Source of the DNA: Palsa-504 sp963739135
GTDB lineage: Bacteria > Actinomycetota > Actinomycetes > Streptosporangiales > Streptosporangiaceae
Assembly: GCA_963739135.1 (NCBI GenBank)
Contig: CAVTZG010000026.1
Coordinates: forward strand, 248,001 to 312,000
Direction of reading: 5' to 3'
DNA: 64,000 nt
Positions 9,953 through 17,603 of the stretch are shown piece by piece. How positions within the stretch are numbered: the first letter of the stretch is position 1; each line of letters starts with the position of its first letter. The notes beneath the pieces were generated by a model that worked only from the letters and a program-made list of their open reading frames with translations, was not told the DNA's origin and made no database searches. The position numbers and the translations under genes were made by a program.

Positions 9953-10936
9953 ATGGCGATGACAGGCGTGGTGAAGGACGAGCTCAGCCGGGTCACGGTG
10001 ATCAAGCCGTGCTGCCGCAAGGCCGAGGTCTCCACGCTGCTCAGATTCGCCGGCGGCCTGCACCTGATCGAGGGCCGGGTGGTGATCGAGGCGGAACTTG
10101 ACACCGGCGCGGCGGCCAGGCGGCTGCGGGCCGCGATCACCGAGGTCTTCGGGCACCCGGCCGAGTTCCTCGTGCTGGCCCCGAGCGGGCTGCGCAAGGG
10201 CAACCGGTACCTGGTCCGGGTGGACAAGGGGCAGGCCGGGGAGAGCCTGGCCCGCCAGGCCGGGCTGATCGACAGCCACGGCCGCCCGATCCGCGGGCTG
10301 CCCCGCCAGGTGGTGTCGGGCGCGGCGTGCGACTGCGAGGCCGCCTGGCGCGGCGCGTTCCTGGCCCACGGGTCGCTGACCGAGCCCGGCCGCTCGATGG
10401 CGCTCGAGATCACCTGCCCGGGTTCCGAGGCGGCGCTCGCCCTGGTCGGGGCGGCCCGGCGGCTGAAGGTGCACGCCAAGGCCCGCGACGTGCGCGGCGT
10501 GGACCGGGTGGTGATCAGGGACGGCGAGGCGATCGCCGCCATGCTGACCCGGCTCGGCGCGCACCAGGCCGTGCTGGCCTGGGAAGAGCGCCGGATGCGC
10601 CGCGAGGTCCGGGCCACCGCCAACCGGCTGGCGAACTTCGACGACGCCAACCTGCGCCGCAGCGCGCGGGCCGCGGTGGCCGCCGGGGCACGGGTGGAGC
10701 GGGCCCTGGAGATTCTCGGGCCGGACGCTCCGCAGCACCTGACCATGGCAGGCAAGCTGCGGATGGCCCACCGGCAGGCCAGCCTGGAGGAACTGGGCCA
10801 GCTGGCCGATCCGCCGCTGACCAAGGACGCCATCGCCGGCCGCATCCGCCGCCTGCTGGCCATGGCCGACCGGCGGGCCGGCGAGCAGGGCATCCCGAAC
10901 ACCGAAGCCTGCCTGACCGCCGACATGCTGCCCTGA
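9953..10936 (+). CDS. whiA: Sporulation/division transcription regulator WhiA
   Basis: WhiA is a 327-residue DNA-binding regulator. In streptomycetes it activates division genes such as ftsZ together with WhiB during sporulation. The N-terminal half is a degenerate LAGLIDADG homing-endonuclease-like fold (VKDELSRV...CCRKAEVSTLLRFAG). The C terminus is a helix-turn-helix region (LRMAHRQASLEELGQLADPP, TKDAIAGRIRRLL). ATG codons at 9944, 9953 and 9959 are all in frame. I favour 9953 because of the spacing to the G-rich ribosome-binding site. A likely hairpin terminator follows the stop. Confidence 0.95.
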   Translation: MAMTGVVKDELSRVTVIKPCCRKAEVSTLLRFAGGLHLIEGRVVIEAELDTGAAARRLRAAITEVFGHPAEFLVLAPSGLRKGNRYLVRVDKGQAGESLARQAGLIDSHGRPIRGLPRQVVSGAACDCEAAWRGAFLAHGSLTEPGRSMALEITCPGSEAALALVGAARRLKVHAKARDVRGVDRVVIRDGEAIAAMLTRLGAHQAVLAWEERRMRREVRATANRLANFDDANLRRSARAAVAAGARVERALEILGPDAPQHLTMAGKLRMAHRQASLEELGQLADPPLTKDAIAGRIRRLLAMADRRAGEQGIPNTEACLTADMLP

Positions 10937-10942
10937 TCGCCG

Positions 10943-10979
10943 GCCGGATGCCTCTGCTGAGGCGGGCGGCGTATCCGGC
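10943..10979. terminator. Hairpin after whiA
   Basis: Perfect 7-bp arms GCCGGAT (10943-10949) and ATCCGGC (10973-10979), with an inner CCT/AGG pairing, lie six bases after the whiA stop. There is no U-tract, as is common in high-GC actinobacteria. It separates whiA from the gap operon promoter region. Confidence 0.45.
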
Positions 10980-11179
10980 GCGTGAGCCACGGCCCGTTCG
11001 GCCTCATGATTCTTGATAGGGTCGAAGCCTCAGCAGGAGTCAGCAGGCCTGCCCGGCACAGGGCCCAGACAGGCTCCGTCGGTACAGGTCCGGCGCCGCC
11101 TTCGTCGATCCCCGGGCGTGGCGTCCGATAGTCTCGGAGCGCTGGCGTTCACGGGGATCGACGAGGAGACTTAGGTACT

Positions 11180-12193
11180 GTGACTATTCGCGTGGGAATC
11201 AACGGGTTCGGCCGCATCGGCCGTAACTTCTGGCGGGCCGTCAACGTCGCGAACGCCGACCGCGGCTTCGAGATCGTCGCGGCGAACGACCTCGGCGACA
11301 TCGCCACCATGGCGCACCTGCTCAAATACGACACCGTGCTGGGCACCCTGCCGTTCGACGTGTCCGTATCGGGCGATGCCATCCGCGCGGGCGACCAGAC
11401 GATAAAGTTCCTCGCCGAGCGTAACCCGGCGGATCTGCCCTGGCGCGACCTCGGCGTGGACATCGTGCTGGAGTCTACGGGCCACTTCAACACAGGCGAT
11501 GCCGCGCGTGCTCACATCGCCGCCGGGGCGAAGAAGGTCATCATCTCCGCGCCGGCCAAGGGCGAGGACATCACGATCGTGATGGGGGTCAACGACGACG
11601 CGTACGACCCCGCCACGCACGACGTGCTGTCCAACGCATCGTGCACCACGAACTGCGTGGCGCCGCTGGCCAAGGTGCTGCTGGACAACTTCGGCATCGT
11701 CAAGGGCCTGATGACCACCATCCACGCCTACACCAACGACCAGGTCATCTTGGACTTCCCGCACAAGGACCTGCGCCGGGCCCGGGCCGCCGCGGCCAAC
11801 ATCATCCCGACCACCACCGGGGCGGCCAAGGCCACCGCGCTGGTGCTGCCCGAGCTGAAGGGCAAGCTGGACGGCATGGCCATGCGGGTGCCGGTCCCCG
11901 ACGGCTCGGTGACCGACCTGGTGGTCGAGCTGGGCCGCGAGGTGACCAAGGACGAGGTCAACGCTGCGTACCGGGCTGCCGCCGAGGGCCCGCTCAAGGG
12001 CTACCTGTACTACACCGAGGACGCCATCGTCTCCTCCGACATCGTCGGCTCGCCCGCGTCGTGCACCTTCGACGCGTCGCTGACCATGACGTTCGGCAGC
12101 CAGGTCAAGGTCATCGGCTGGTACGACAACGAGTGGGGTTACTCCTGCCGGCTCGTCGACCTGACCGCCCTCGTCGCCTCCCGGCTGCGGTAA
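11180..12193 (+). CDS. gap: Glyceraldehyde-3-phosphate dehydrogenase, type I
   Basis: This NAD-dependent enzyme converts glyceraldehyde-3-phosphate to 1,3-bisphosphoglycerate in cytoplasmic glycolysis. The 337-residue protein has the Rossmann start RVGINGFGRIGRNF, the catalytic-cysteine segment SNASCTTNC and the C-terminal WYDNEWGYSCRL. The start is GTG at 11180, with a GAGGAG ribosome-binding site at about 11162. It is the first gene of the gap-pgk-tpiA-secG operon, so the 240 bases upstream should contain the main promoter. Its stop overlaps the pgk start (TAATG). Confidence 0.98.
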   Translation: MTIRVGINGFGRIGRNFWRAVNVANADRGFEIVAANDLGDIATMAHLLKYDTVLGTLPFDVSVSGDAIRAGDQTIKFLAERNPADLPWRDLGVDIVLESTGHFNTGDAARAHIAAGAKKVIISAPAKGEDITIVMGVNDDAYDPATHDVLSNASCTTNCVAPLAKVLLDNFGIVKGLMTTIHAYTNDQVILDFPHKDLRRARAAAANIIPTTTGAAKATALVLPELKGKLDGMAMRVPVPDGSVTDLVVELGREVTKDEVNAAYRAAAEGPLKGYLYYTEDAIVSSDIVGSPASCTFDASLTMTFGSQVKVIGWYDNEWGYSCRLVDLTALVASRLR

Positions 12194-13410
12194 TGCGGAC
12201 CGTCGATGACCTGGAGGTCCTCGGCCGCCGCGTGCTGCTGCGCTCGGACCTGAACGTCCCGCTCGACCTGACCGGCACCGGGGAGATCACCGACGACGGC
12301 CGGATCAGGGCCAGCCTGCCGGTGATCAGCAAGCTGTCCGACCGGGGCGCGCGGGTGATTATCCTGGCGCACCTCGGCCGGCCCAAGGGCGCCTCGTTCG
12401 AGGAGGCCGCGGCCGGCGGCCCGTCGCTGCGCCCGGTGGCCGAGCGGCTGGGCGAGCTGCTGGGCCGGCCGGTCGCGTTCGCCACCGACGTGGCCGGCAC
12501 TGCTGCCGAGAAGACCGCGTTCAGCCTGGGCGACGAGGACGTCGCGGTGCTGGAGAACGTGCGCTTCGAACCCGCCGAGACCAGCAAGGACGACGCCGTG
12601 CGGGCCGCGTTCGCCCAGCGGCTGGCCCGGCTGGGCGAGCTGTACGTGGGCGACGGGTTCGGCGCGGTGCACCGCAAGCACGCCTCGGTCTACGACCTGC
12701 CCGGGCTGCTCCCGCACGCCGCGGGCGACCTGGTGCGGGACGAGGTCGCGGTGCTGCGCCAGCTGACCACCGACCCGGGGCGGCCGTTCGTAGTGGTGCT
12801 CGGCGGGAAGAAGCCGTCGGACAAGCTCGCCGTGATCGGCAACCTGCTCAACCTGGCCGACCGGATCCTCATCGGCGGCGGCATGGGCTACACCTTCCTG
12901 GCCGCCAAGGGCTACGAGGTGGGCCACTCGGTGCTCGAGGCGGACCAGATCCCCGCGGTCAAGGACGTGATGGCCGAGGCCGAGCGGCGCGGCGTGGAGC
13001 TCGTGCTGCCCGTCGACCTGCTCGCGGCCACGCACTTCGCGCCCGACGCCGAGTATTCCGTGGTGCCGGTGACGGACTTCCCGGCCGACCGGGAGGGCAT
13101 GGACGCCGGCCCCCAGACCCGGGCGTTGTTCGCGGAGAAGCTGGCCGACGCCAAGACGGTGTTCTGGAACGGGCCGGTCGGGGTGTTCGAGTTCCCCGCG
13201 TTCTCCGGCGGGACCCGCGCGGTGGCCGAGGCGATCGCCCGCGTGAACGGGCTGACCGTGGTGGGCGGCGGCGACTCGGCCGCGGCGGTCCGGGCGCTCG
13301 GCATCGACGAGGGCGCATTCAGCCACATCTCCACCGGCGGCGGCGCGAGCCTGGAGTACCTGGAGGGCAAGACGCTGCCCGGGCTGACCGCGCTGGAGGA
13401 CCCGGCATGA
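12193..13410 (+). CDS. pgk: Phosphoglycerate kinase
   Basis: Phosphoglycerate kinase makes ATP from 1,3-bisphosphoglycerate. At 405 residues it has the family's usual length. It shows the N-domain signature RSDLNVPLD, the conserved LENVRFEPAE, the lysine-containing LGGKKPSDKLAVI and the nucleotide-binding WNGPVGVFE plus GGGDSAAAV. ATG at 12193 overlaps the gap stop, and its own stop overlaps the tpiA start by four bases, indicating translational coupling through the operon. Confidence 0.98.
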   Translation: MRTVDDLEVLGRRVLLRSDLNVPLDLTGTGEITDDGRIRASLPVISKLSDRGARVIILAHLGRPKGASFEEAAAGGPSLRPVAERLGELLGRPVAFATDVAGTAAEKTAFSLGDEDVAVLENVRFEPAETSKDDAVRAAFAQRLARLGELYVGDGFGAVHRKHASVYDLPGLLPHAAGDLVRDEVAVLRQLTTDPGRPFVVVLGGKKPSDKLAVIGNLLNLADRILIGGGMGYTFLAAKGYEVGHSVLEADQIPAVKDVMAEAERRGVELVLPVDLLAATHFAPDAEYSVVPVTDFPADREGMDAGPQTRALFAEKLADAKTVFWNGPVGVFEFPAFSGGTRAVAEAIARVNGLTVVGGGDSAAAVRALGIDEGAFSHISTGGGASLEYLEGKTLPGLTALEDPA

Positions 13411-14210
13411 CCGTCACGCCCCGCGCCGTGGGAACCAGGCTGCCGCTGATGGCGGGCAACTGGAAGATGCACGAGAACCACCTCGAGGCCATCGCGCTGG
13501 TCCAGAAGCTCGCGTTCACGCTGACCGGCAAGGACTTCGACGCGGTCGACGTGGCCGTGCTCCCGCCGTTCACCGCGCTGCGCAGCGTGCAGACCCTGAT
13601 CGACGGGGACAAGCTGCGGCTCTCCTACGGCGCCCAGGACCTGTCGGCCTTCGACTCCGGCGCCTACACCGGTGACATCTCCGGTCCGATGCTGGCCAAG
13701 CTGGGCTGCGACTACGTGCTGGCCGGGCACTCCGAGCGGCGCCAGTACCACGGGGAATCGGACGAACTGGTCAACGCCAAGGTGCAGGCGGCGCTGCGGT
13801 CCGAGCTGACGCCGATCCTGTGCGTGGGCGAGCCCCTCGACGTCCGCCAGTCGGGCCACCACGTGCGGCACTGCACGGGTCAGCTGGACGGGTCGCTGAA
13901 GGGGATCCCGTCCGACGCGGTGGCCGCCATGGTGATCGCTTATGAGCCGATCTGGGCCATCGGCACTGGTGAGGTGGCCACCCCGGCCGATGCGCAGGAG
14001 ATGACCTCGGCAATTAGATCGCGGATTTCGGAGCTTCATGGCGCCGATACGGCCGTCAGTGTGCGTATCCTGTATGGCGGGTCCGTCAAGCCCGGCAACA
14101 TCGCGCCGATCATGGCGCAACCGGACGTCGACGGTGCCCTGGTTGGTGGCGCCAGCCTCGACGCCGGCCAGTTCGTTCAGATCTGCCGGTATCGTGAACT
14201 GGCAGCCTAG
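13407..14210 (+). CDS. tpiA: Triosephosphate isomerase
   Basis: This enzyme interconverts dihydroxyacetone phosphate and glyceraldehyde-3-phosphate. The 267-residue TIM barrel shows AGNWKMH (substrate lysine), the catalytic-histidine segment AGHSERRQ, the catalytic-glutamate loop AYEPIWAIGTG and the phosphate-binding ILYGGSVKPGN. ATG at 13407 overlaps the pgk stop. It is the third gene of the glycolytic operon, and secG follows after 30 bases. Confidence 0.98.
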   Translation: MTVTPRAVGTRLPLMAGNWKMHENHLEAIALVQKLAFTLTGKDFDAVDVAVLPPFTALRSVQTLIDGDKLRLSYGAQDLSAFDSGAYTGDISGPMLAKLGCDYVLAGHSERRQYHGESDELVNAKVQAALRSELTPILCVGEPLDVRQSGHHVRHCTGQLDGSLKGIPSDAVAAMVIAYEPIWAIGTGEVATPADAQEMTSAIRSRISELHGADTAVSVRILYGGSVKPGNIAPIMAQPDVDGALVGGASLDAGQFVQICRYRELAA

Positions 14211-14240
14211 GCGTTTCTCCGCAGGAGTTGGATAACAGAG

Positions 14241-14471
14241 ATGATCATCGGGCTTTCCGTTATCCTGATCATCACGAGTTTCGCGATGATCCTGCTCGTC
14301 CTGCTGCACAAGGGTAAGGGCGGCGGCCTGTCTGACCTGTTCGGCGGCGGGGTGACCTCATCCCTTGGTTCCTCTTCCGTCGTCGAGCGGAACCTGGACC
14401 GGCTCACTGTTTTCTTTGGTGTGCTCTGGTTCATCTGCATCATTGCTCTCGGCTGGCTGATCAACCGCTAG
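14241..14471 (+). CDS. secG: Preprotein translocase subunit SecG
   Basis: This small inner-membrane subunit of the SecYEG channel has 76 residues. It has two hydrophobic segments (VILIITSFAMILLVLLHKGKGGGLSD begins the first and its conserved loop; the second is VFFGVLWFICIIALGWLI). The glycine-rich cytosolic loop LSDLFGGG between them is diagnostic. The position directly after tpiA is conserved in actinobacteria. ATG at 14241 has a GCAGGAG ribosome-binding site upstream. Confidence 0.95.
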   Translation: MIIGLSVILIITSFAMILLVLLHKGKGGGLSDLFGGGVTSSLGSSSVVERNLDRLTVFFGVLWFICIIALGWLINR

Positions 14472-14534
14472 CACGTACGTCTTCCCGCACCGAAGTTCTG
14501 GGTTTATAGCTCTATGGCCTTCAAGGGGTGATCT

Positions 14535-14873
14535 GTGAGTAGTGGTAACGCCATTCGTGGCAGCAGGGTCGGCGCGGGACCGATGGGCGAGGCCGAGCGC
14601 GGCGAGTCCGCGCCCCGTATCTGGGTGTCGTTCTGGTGCGCCAACAAGCACGAGACGCGACCGAGCTTCGCGACCGATGCCGCCATCCCGGACACCTGGG
14701 AGTGCCCCCGGTGTGGCAATCCCGCAGGCCAGAACGAGCAGAGCCCGCCGGCTCCGCCGCGGGTCGAGCCCTACAAGACGCACCTCGCCTACGTGAAAGA
14801 GCGCCGCAGCGACTCCGACGGCGAGGCGATCCTGGCCGAAGCCCTGGCCCGCCTCCGCGGCGCCTCCGCCTGA
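14535..14873 (+). CDS. rbpA: RNA polymerase-binding protein RbpA
   Basis: RbpA binds the principal sigma factor and RNA polymerase and stabilises open complexes. It is actinobacteria-specific. The 112-residue protein has the basic linker near the N terminus, a central Zn-binding region (SFWCANKHETRPSFA and WECPRCGNPAG) and the C-terminal sigma-interaction domain (PYKTHLAYVKERRSD, AEALARLR). The start is GTG at 14535. It follows secG and ends just before a strong hairpin, which closes the glycolysis/secG/rbpA block. Confidence 0.96.
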   Translation: MSSGNAIRGSRVGAGPMGEAERGESAPRIWVSFWCANKHETRPSFATDAAIPDTWECPRCGNPAGQNEQSPPAPPRVEPYKTHLAYVKERRSDSDGEAILAEALARLRGASA

Positions 14874-14893
14874 CCCCTAGCGGCCCCTTCTGG

Positions 14894-14938
14894 GACATGA
14901 AACCCCGGTTCCGGCAGCTGGAACCGGGGTTTCATGTC
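14894..14938. terminator. Strong hairpin terminator after rbpA
   Basis: Perfect 19-bp arms (14894-14912 and 14920-14938; arm sequence GACATGAAACCCCGGTTCC) are separated by a 7-base loop. The hairpin lies 20 bases after the rbpA stop. It could serve both rbpA and the minus-strand remnant ending at 14952. A weaker hairpin with the same ATGAAACC arm start lies at 58553-58601. Confidence 0.8.
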
Positions 14939-14951
14939 ACGAAAAGAGCGG

Positions 14952-15143
14952 CTACAGGCCTTCGTTGATGAGGCGGCCGGCTTGCTCGAACTTGGCGGGT
15001 TTGTAGCGCTTGAAGTAGAAGCCGACGCCGACGCCGACGATCACGACCACGGCGTCGATCGGGCCTAGCCAGTTCGCGTAGTTGTAGCCGCCGCCGAGGA
15101 AGGAGGCCGCGGCGCTGCGCGAAGAAATACGGCGGCTGATCAT
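14952..15143 (-). pseudogene. Probable C-terminal remnant of a membrane permease
   Basis: This minus-strand frame could start at ATG 15143 and encodes 63 residues. After about 20 serine/arginine-rich residues comes YNYANWLGPID, one hydrophobic helix (AVVVIVGVGVGFYF) and a basic tail (KRYKPAKFEQAGRLINEGL). That is the layout of the last helix and cytosolic tail of an APC/NCS1-type permease, with the rest of the gene missing. BMC loci of the RMM type often include a permease. The family guess rests on general pattern only, and an independent 63-aa membrane protein is the alternative. Confidence 0.35.
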
Positions 15144-15174
15144 CGAAGAGCTCTCCCAGCTGGCCAGGGGGTGA
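15088..15174 (+). pseudogene. Possible remnant of an enzyme's C-terminal encapsulation tail
   Basis: In the plus frame ending with TGA at 15172-15174, the last residues are ALREEIRRLIIEELSQLARG. This is an amphipathic helix of the kind that targets enzymes into microcompartments. The frame is closed upstream by two TAG codons and has no ordinary start codon. Its stop overlaps the BMC-T GTG start in a GTGA arrangement, the junction expected between two real co-translated genes. I infer that a cargo-enzyme gene once ended here and has been deleted. The helix could also be chance. Confidence 0.3.
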
Positions 15175-15800
15175 CGACGTCCGTGGCCGAACTGCGCTCG
15201 TTCATCTTCCTGTCCCGGCTGCAGCCGCAGACCATGTGCTACCTGGGCACCTGGATCCGCGGCTCGCTGCCGCGCAGCCACGTCGCCGCGCAGGTGATCG
15301 AGGTGGCGCCCGGGCTTGACATCGAGCCGCTGACCGACGTAGCGGTCAAGCACGCCGACGTGCGGGCCGGGATCCTCGTGGTTGAGCGGCAGTTCGGCTA
15401 CCTGGAGATCCACGGCGTTACCGACGAGGTGCAGGCCGCGGCGTCGGCGGCGCTGGGCGCGCTCGGCGCGACCGCGCGGGATGCCAAACGGCCCGAGATC
15501 CTCGCCTCCAAGATCATCACCATGCTCGACCCGCAGCAGGCCTTCCTGGTCAACAGGAACAAGATCGGCTCGATGGCGCTGGCCGGGGAATCGCTGTTCG
15601 TACTGGAGATGCAGCCCGCCTCCTACGCCATCCTGGCCGCCAACGAGACCGAGAAGGCGGCCAGGATTAAGCTGGTCGACTACCGGATGATCGGCGCCAC
15701 CGGACGGCTGTACCTGTCCGGGTCGGAAGCCGACGTGCGGCAGGCGGCCGATGCCGCGGAAGACGCCCTGCGGAGCCTGGCAGCGGGAGATGCAGCGTGA
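15171..15800 (+). CDS. BMC-T (tandem-domain) microcompartment shell protein 1
   Basis: This 209-residue protein resembles trimer-forming tandem BMC-domain shell proteins, which tile into the facets of microcompartments and often carry a gated pore. The first half contains LQPQTMCYLGT and GILVVERQFGYLEIHG. The second contains NRNKIGSMALAGESLFVLEM and VDYRMIGATGRLYLSG. It is clearly paralogous to the second BMC-T at 16921, sharing LQPQ..YLGT, VERQFG.LE.HG and NRN..GSM. The start is GTG at 15171. Its stop overlaps the next start (GTGA), so it heads a tightly coupled shell operon. Confidence 0.85.
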   Translation: MTTSVAELRSFIFLSRLQPQTMCYLGTWIRGSLPRSHVAAQVIEVAPGLDIEPLTDVAVKHADVRAGILVVERQFGYLEIHGVTDEVQAAASAALGALGATARDAKRPEILASKIITMLDPQQAFLVNRNKIGSMALAGESLFVLEMQPASYAILAANETEKAARIKLVDYRMIGATGRLYLSGSEADVRQAADAAEDALRSLAAGDAA

Positions 15801-16366
15801 GTGACCTCGATGAGCTGCGCGCGCTGGTCCGCGAGGTCATCCGGGACGTGCTGCCGCAGGGACTGCCGGTCACCGAAACGGTTAACCTTTCGAGTGACGA
15901 AGACCTGGCCGCCTTCGTGGACCGCCTGCTGGATCTGGACCCGGAGGCGCGGGAGGAGATACGGTCTGGCCGGAAACGGTTCAGGCTGGCCGCCCCGGGG
16001 CCCAGGGCCCCGGGGCTCAGGACGGCCAACGGCACGGCGTGGACGGCCGGCCACCCGGCCCGGCCCGGCGGGGCAGCGGCCGGCGGGGCAGCGGCCGGCG
16101 GGGCAGCGGCCGGCGGGGCAGCGGCCGGCGGGGCAGCGGCCGGCGGGGCAGCGGCCGGCGGGGCAGGGGCCGGCGGGGCAGCGGCCGGCGGGGCAGGGGC
16201 CGGCCCGCCGGTGCGCCGGGTCGAACGCGGCGCGGTCACCGAGAAGGTGATCAGGGACGCGGTGCGGGCCGGGGAGCGGCTCGTGCTCGGGCCCGGGGCC
16301 GTGCTCACCCCGCTGGCCAGGGACCGCGCCCGGGCCAGCGGCGTCGAGATCTCCAAGGAGCGCTGA
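15797..16366 (+). CDS. BMC-associated protein with encapsulation-type helix and GGAAA-repeat linker
   Basis: I do not know a named family for the full 189-residue protein. The N terminus (SDLDELRALVREVIRDVL) is an amphipathic helix typical of cargo or scaffold peptides that dock on BMC shells. A second acidic helical region follows (DEDLAAFVDRLLDLDPEARE). Residues 91-135 are nine GGAAA/GGAGA pentapeptides. The C-terminal 50 residues form a compact segment (VTEKVIRDAVRAGERLVLG, then AVLTPLARDRARASGVEI) resembling short domains in other BMC-locus proteins. I infer a flexible adaptor between shell and core. It overlaps both neighbours, BMC-T1 and BMC-P, at start and stop. Confidence 0.7.
   Translation: MSDLDELRALVREVIRDVLPQGLPVTETVNLSSDEDLAAFVDRLLDLDPEAREEIRSGRKRFRLAAPGPRAPGLRTANGTAWTAGHPARPGGAAAGGAAAGGAAAGGAAAGGAAAGGAAAGGAGAGGAAAGGAGAGPPVRRVERGAVTEKVIRDAVRAGERLVLGPGAVLTPLARDRARASGVEISKER
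16067..16201 (+). repeat. 15-bp tandem repeat, 9 units
   Basis: Nine in-frame copies of a 15-bp unit (GGCGGGGCAGCGGCC) encode GGAAA, with two units changed to GGAGA. The units are almost identical at DNA level, so the tract expanded recently and its copy number probably varies between strains without breaking the frame. Confidence 0.9.
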
Positions 16367-16647
16367 TGCTGACCGCGACGGTGATCGGAAGCGTGTGGGC
16401 CACCCGCCGCCTGGCCGGGCTGCCCGGCGGAGCCTTCCTCGAAGTGGAGGCCGAAGGCACCGGCCAGCGGCTCATCGCATTCGACGTGCTGGGCAGCGGC
16501 GTGGGCGAACGTGTGCTGGTCGCCCAGGGATCGGTCGCGGCCTCCTGGTTCGCGGGCCAGCCGCCACCAGTCGACGCGCTGATCATCGGCTCCATTGACC
16601 CGCAGCCGGCCCCCGAAAGCCACCAGCCAGAAGAAAGGAACCAGTGA
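16366..16647 (+). CDS. BMC-P pentameric vertex protein (EutN/CcmL family)
   Basis: This 93-residue protein matches the small OB-fold pentamers that cap the vertices of microcompartments. It begins MLTATVIGSVWATRRLAGLP and contains the family features LIAFDVLGSGVGERVLVAQGS and VDALIIGSID. ATG at 16366 overlaps the stop of the linker protein, and the BMC-H start overlaps its own stop. Without a vertex protein shells are usually not closed, so this gene supports a true compartment. Confidence 0.92.
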   Translation: MLTATVIGSVWATRRLAGLPGGAFLEVEAEGTGQRLIAFDVLGSGVGERVLVAQGSVAASWFAGQPPPVDALIIGSIDPQPAPESHQPEERNQ

Positions 16648-16928
16648 TGGCGGATAACGCGATCGGACTGATCGAGACCAAAGGGTACGTTGCCGCGCTG
16701 GCCGCGGGCGATGCCATGGTCAAGGCGGCGAACGTGACCATCGTCGGCCGCGAGCAGGTGGGCGACGGCCTGGTCTCGGTGACGATCGTCGGCGACGTCG
16801 GCGCGGTCAAGGCGGCCACGGAGGCCGGCGCTGAGACGGCCACGAGCGTCGGCGAGCTCGTCTCGGTGCACGTCATACCGCGACCGCATCCCGAGCTGGC
16901 CAGGCACTTCAAGATCAGCGGTGACTAA
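16647..16928 (+). CDS. BMC-H hexameric shell protein (PduA/EutM family)
   Basis: This canonical single-domain shell protein of 93 residues has the N-terminal signature GLIETKGYVAALAAGDAMVK and the AGAETATSVGELVSVHVIPRPH C-terminal segment. BMC-H hexamers form most of a shell facet and provide the small central pore. ATG at 16647 fits the AAAGGAA ribosome-binding site better than GTG at 16644. It is the only BMC-H gene in the locus, so the shell would be built from one hexamer type, two trimer types and one pentamer. Confidence 0.95.
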   Translation: MADNAIGLIETKGYVAALAAGDAMVKAANVTIVGREQVGDGLVSVTIVGDVGAVKAATEAGAETATSVGELVSVHVIPRPHPELARHFKISGD

Positions 16929-17601
16929 CGCGCCGGCCCCCGCGGCGCCCCGGCTGCACCACGCCCACGGAGCGCCGGAGCTGCGGGTCTACCTGCTCGT
17001 CCGCGACCTGCAGCCGCAGTTCGCCGCCTACCTGGGCACGCCGACCCGGGCCCGGGGCTACCCGCCGTTCGTCGGGCAGCACGCGCTGATCGTCGAGGTG
17101 GCGCCGGCGCTGGCCATCGAGCGGGTCACCGACCTCGCGCTGCGGGCCGTGCCCGGGATCGAGCCAGGCATCCTGTTTGTGGAGCGCCAGTTCGGCTTGC
17201 TCGAGGTACACGGCCCGGATCTCGACGACGTGCGCCGGGCCGGGCAGGCCATCCTGGACGGCCTCGGCGCCGACGAGAAGGACCAGCTGCGGCCGCGGAT
17301 CCTGTTCTCCGACGTCATCGAGGAGGTGACCGACGCCCACGCGGTGATCATCAACAGGAACCGGGCCGGCTCCATGATTATCCCCGGGGACGCCCTGGGC
17401 GTCAGCGAGGTCACGCCCGCCCTGTTCGCGGCGGTCGCGGCCAACGAGGCCGAACGGGCTGCGCCGGGCGTGACGCTGGTCGACGTGTCGATGATCGGCG
17501 CCGCCGGACGCATCTACCTGGCCGGCCCGGCCGCCGACGTGCGGCGCGCGCAGGCGGAGATCACCGAGGTCCTGTCCGCGGTGGCTGGGCGGGAGCATTA
17601 G
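16921..17601 (+). CDS. BMC-T (tandem-domain) microcompartment shell protein 2
   Basis: This 226-residue paralogue of the first BMC-T contains LQPQFAAYLGT, GILFVERQFGLLEVHG, INRNRAGSMIIPGDALG and VDVSMIGAAGRIYLAG. Having two divergent BMC-T genes suggests two pore types, or a stacked double trimer, in the shell. GTG at 16921 lies inside the BMC-H stop region (8-base overlap). The kinase gene begins two bases after its TAG. Confidence 0.85.
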   Translation: MTNAPAPAAPRLHHAHGAPELRVYLLVRDLQPQFAAYLGTPTRARGYPPFVGQHALIVEVAPALAIERVTDLALRAVPGIEPGILFVERQFGLLEVHGPDLDDVRRAGQAILDGLGADEKDQLRPRILFSDVIEEVTDAHAVIINRNRAGSMIIPGDALGVSEVTPALFAAVAANEAERAAPGVTLVDVSMIGAAGRIYLAGPAADVRRAQAEITEVLSAVAGREH

Positions 17602-17603
17602 CC

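Noticed and set aside
9110..10990. Long minus-strand frames opposite yvcK and whiA
   Set aside because: They are low in hydrophobic patterning, rich in Arg/His/Pro/Gln and cover well-recognised genes, so they are shadows.
15171..17601. A carboxysome
   Set aside because: There is no RuBisCO, carbonic anhydrase or CsoS2/CcmM homologue. The dehydratase genes in the same operon point to a catabolic compartment.
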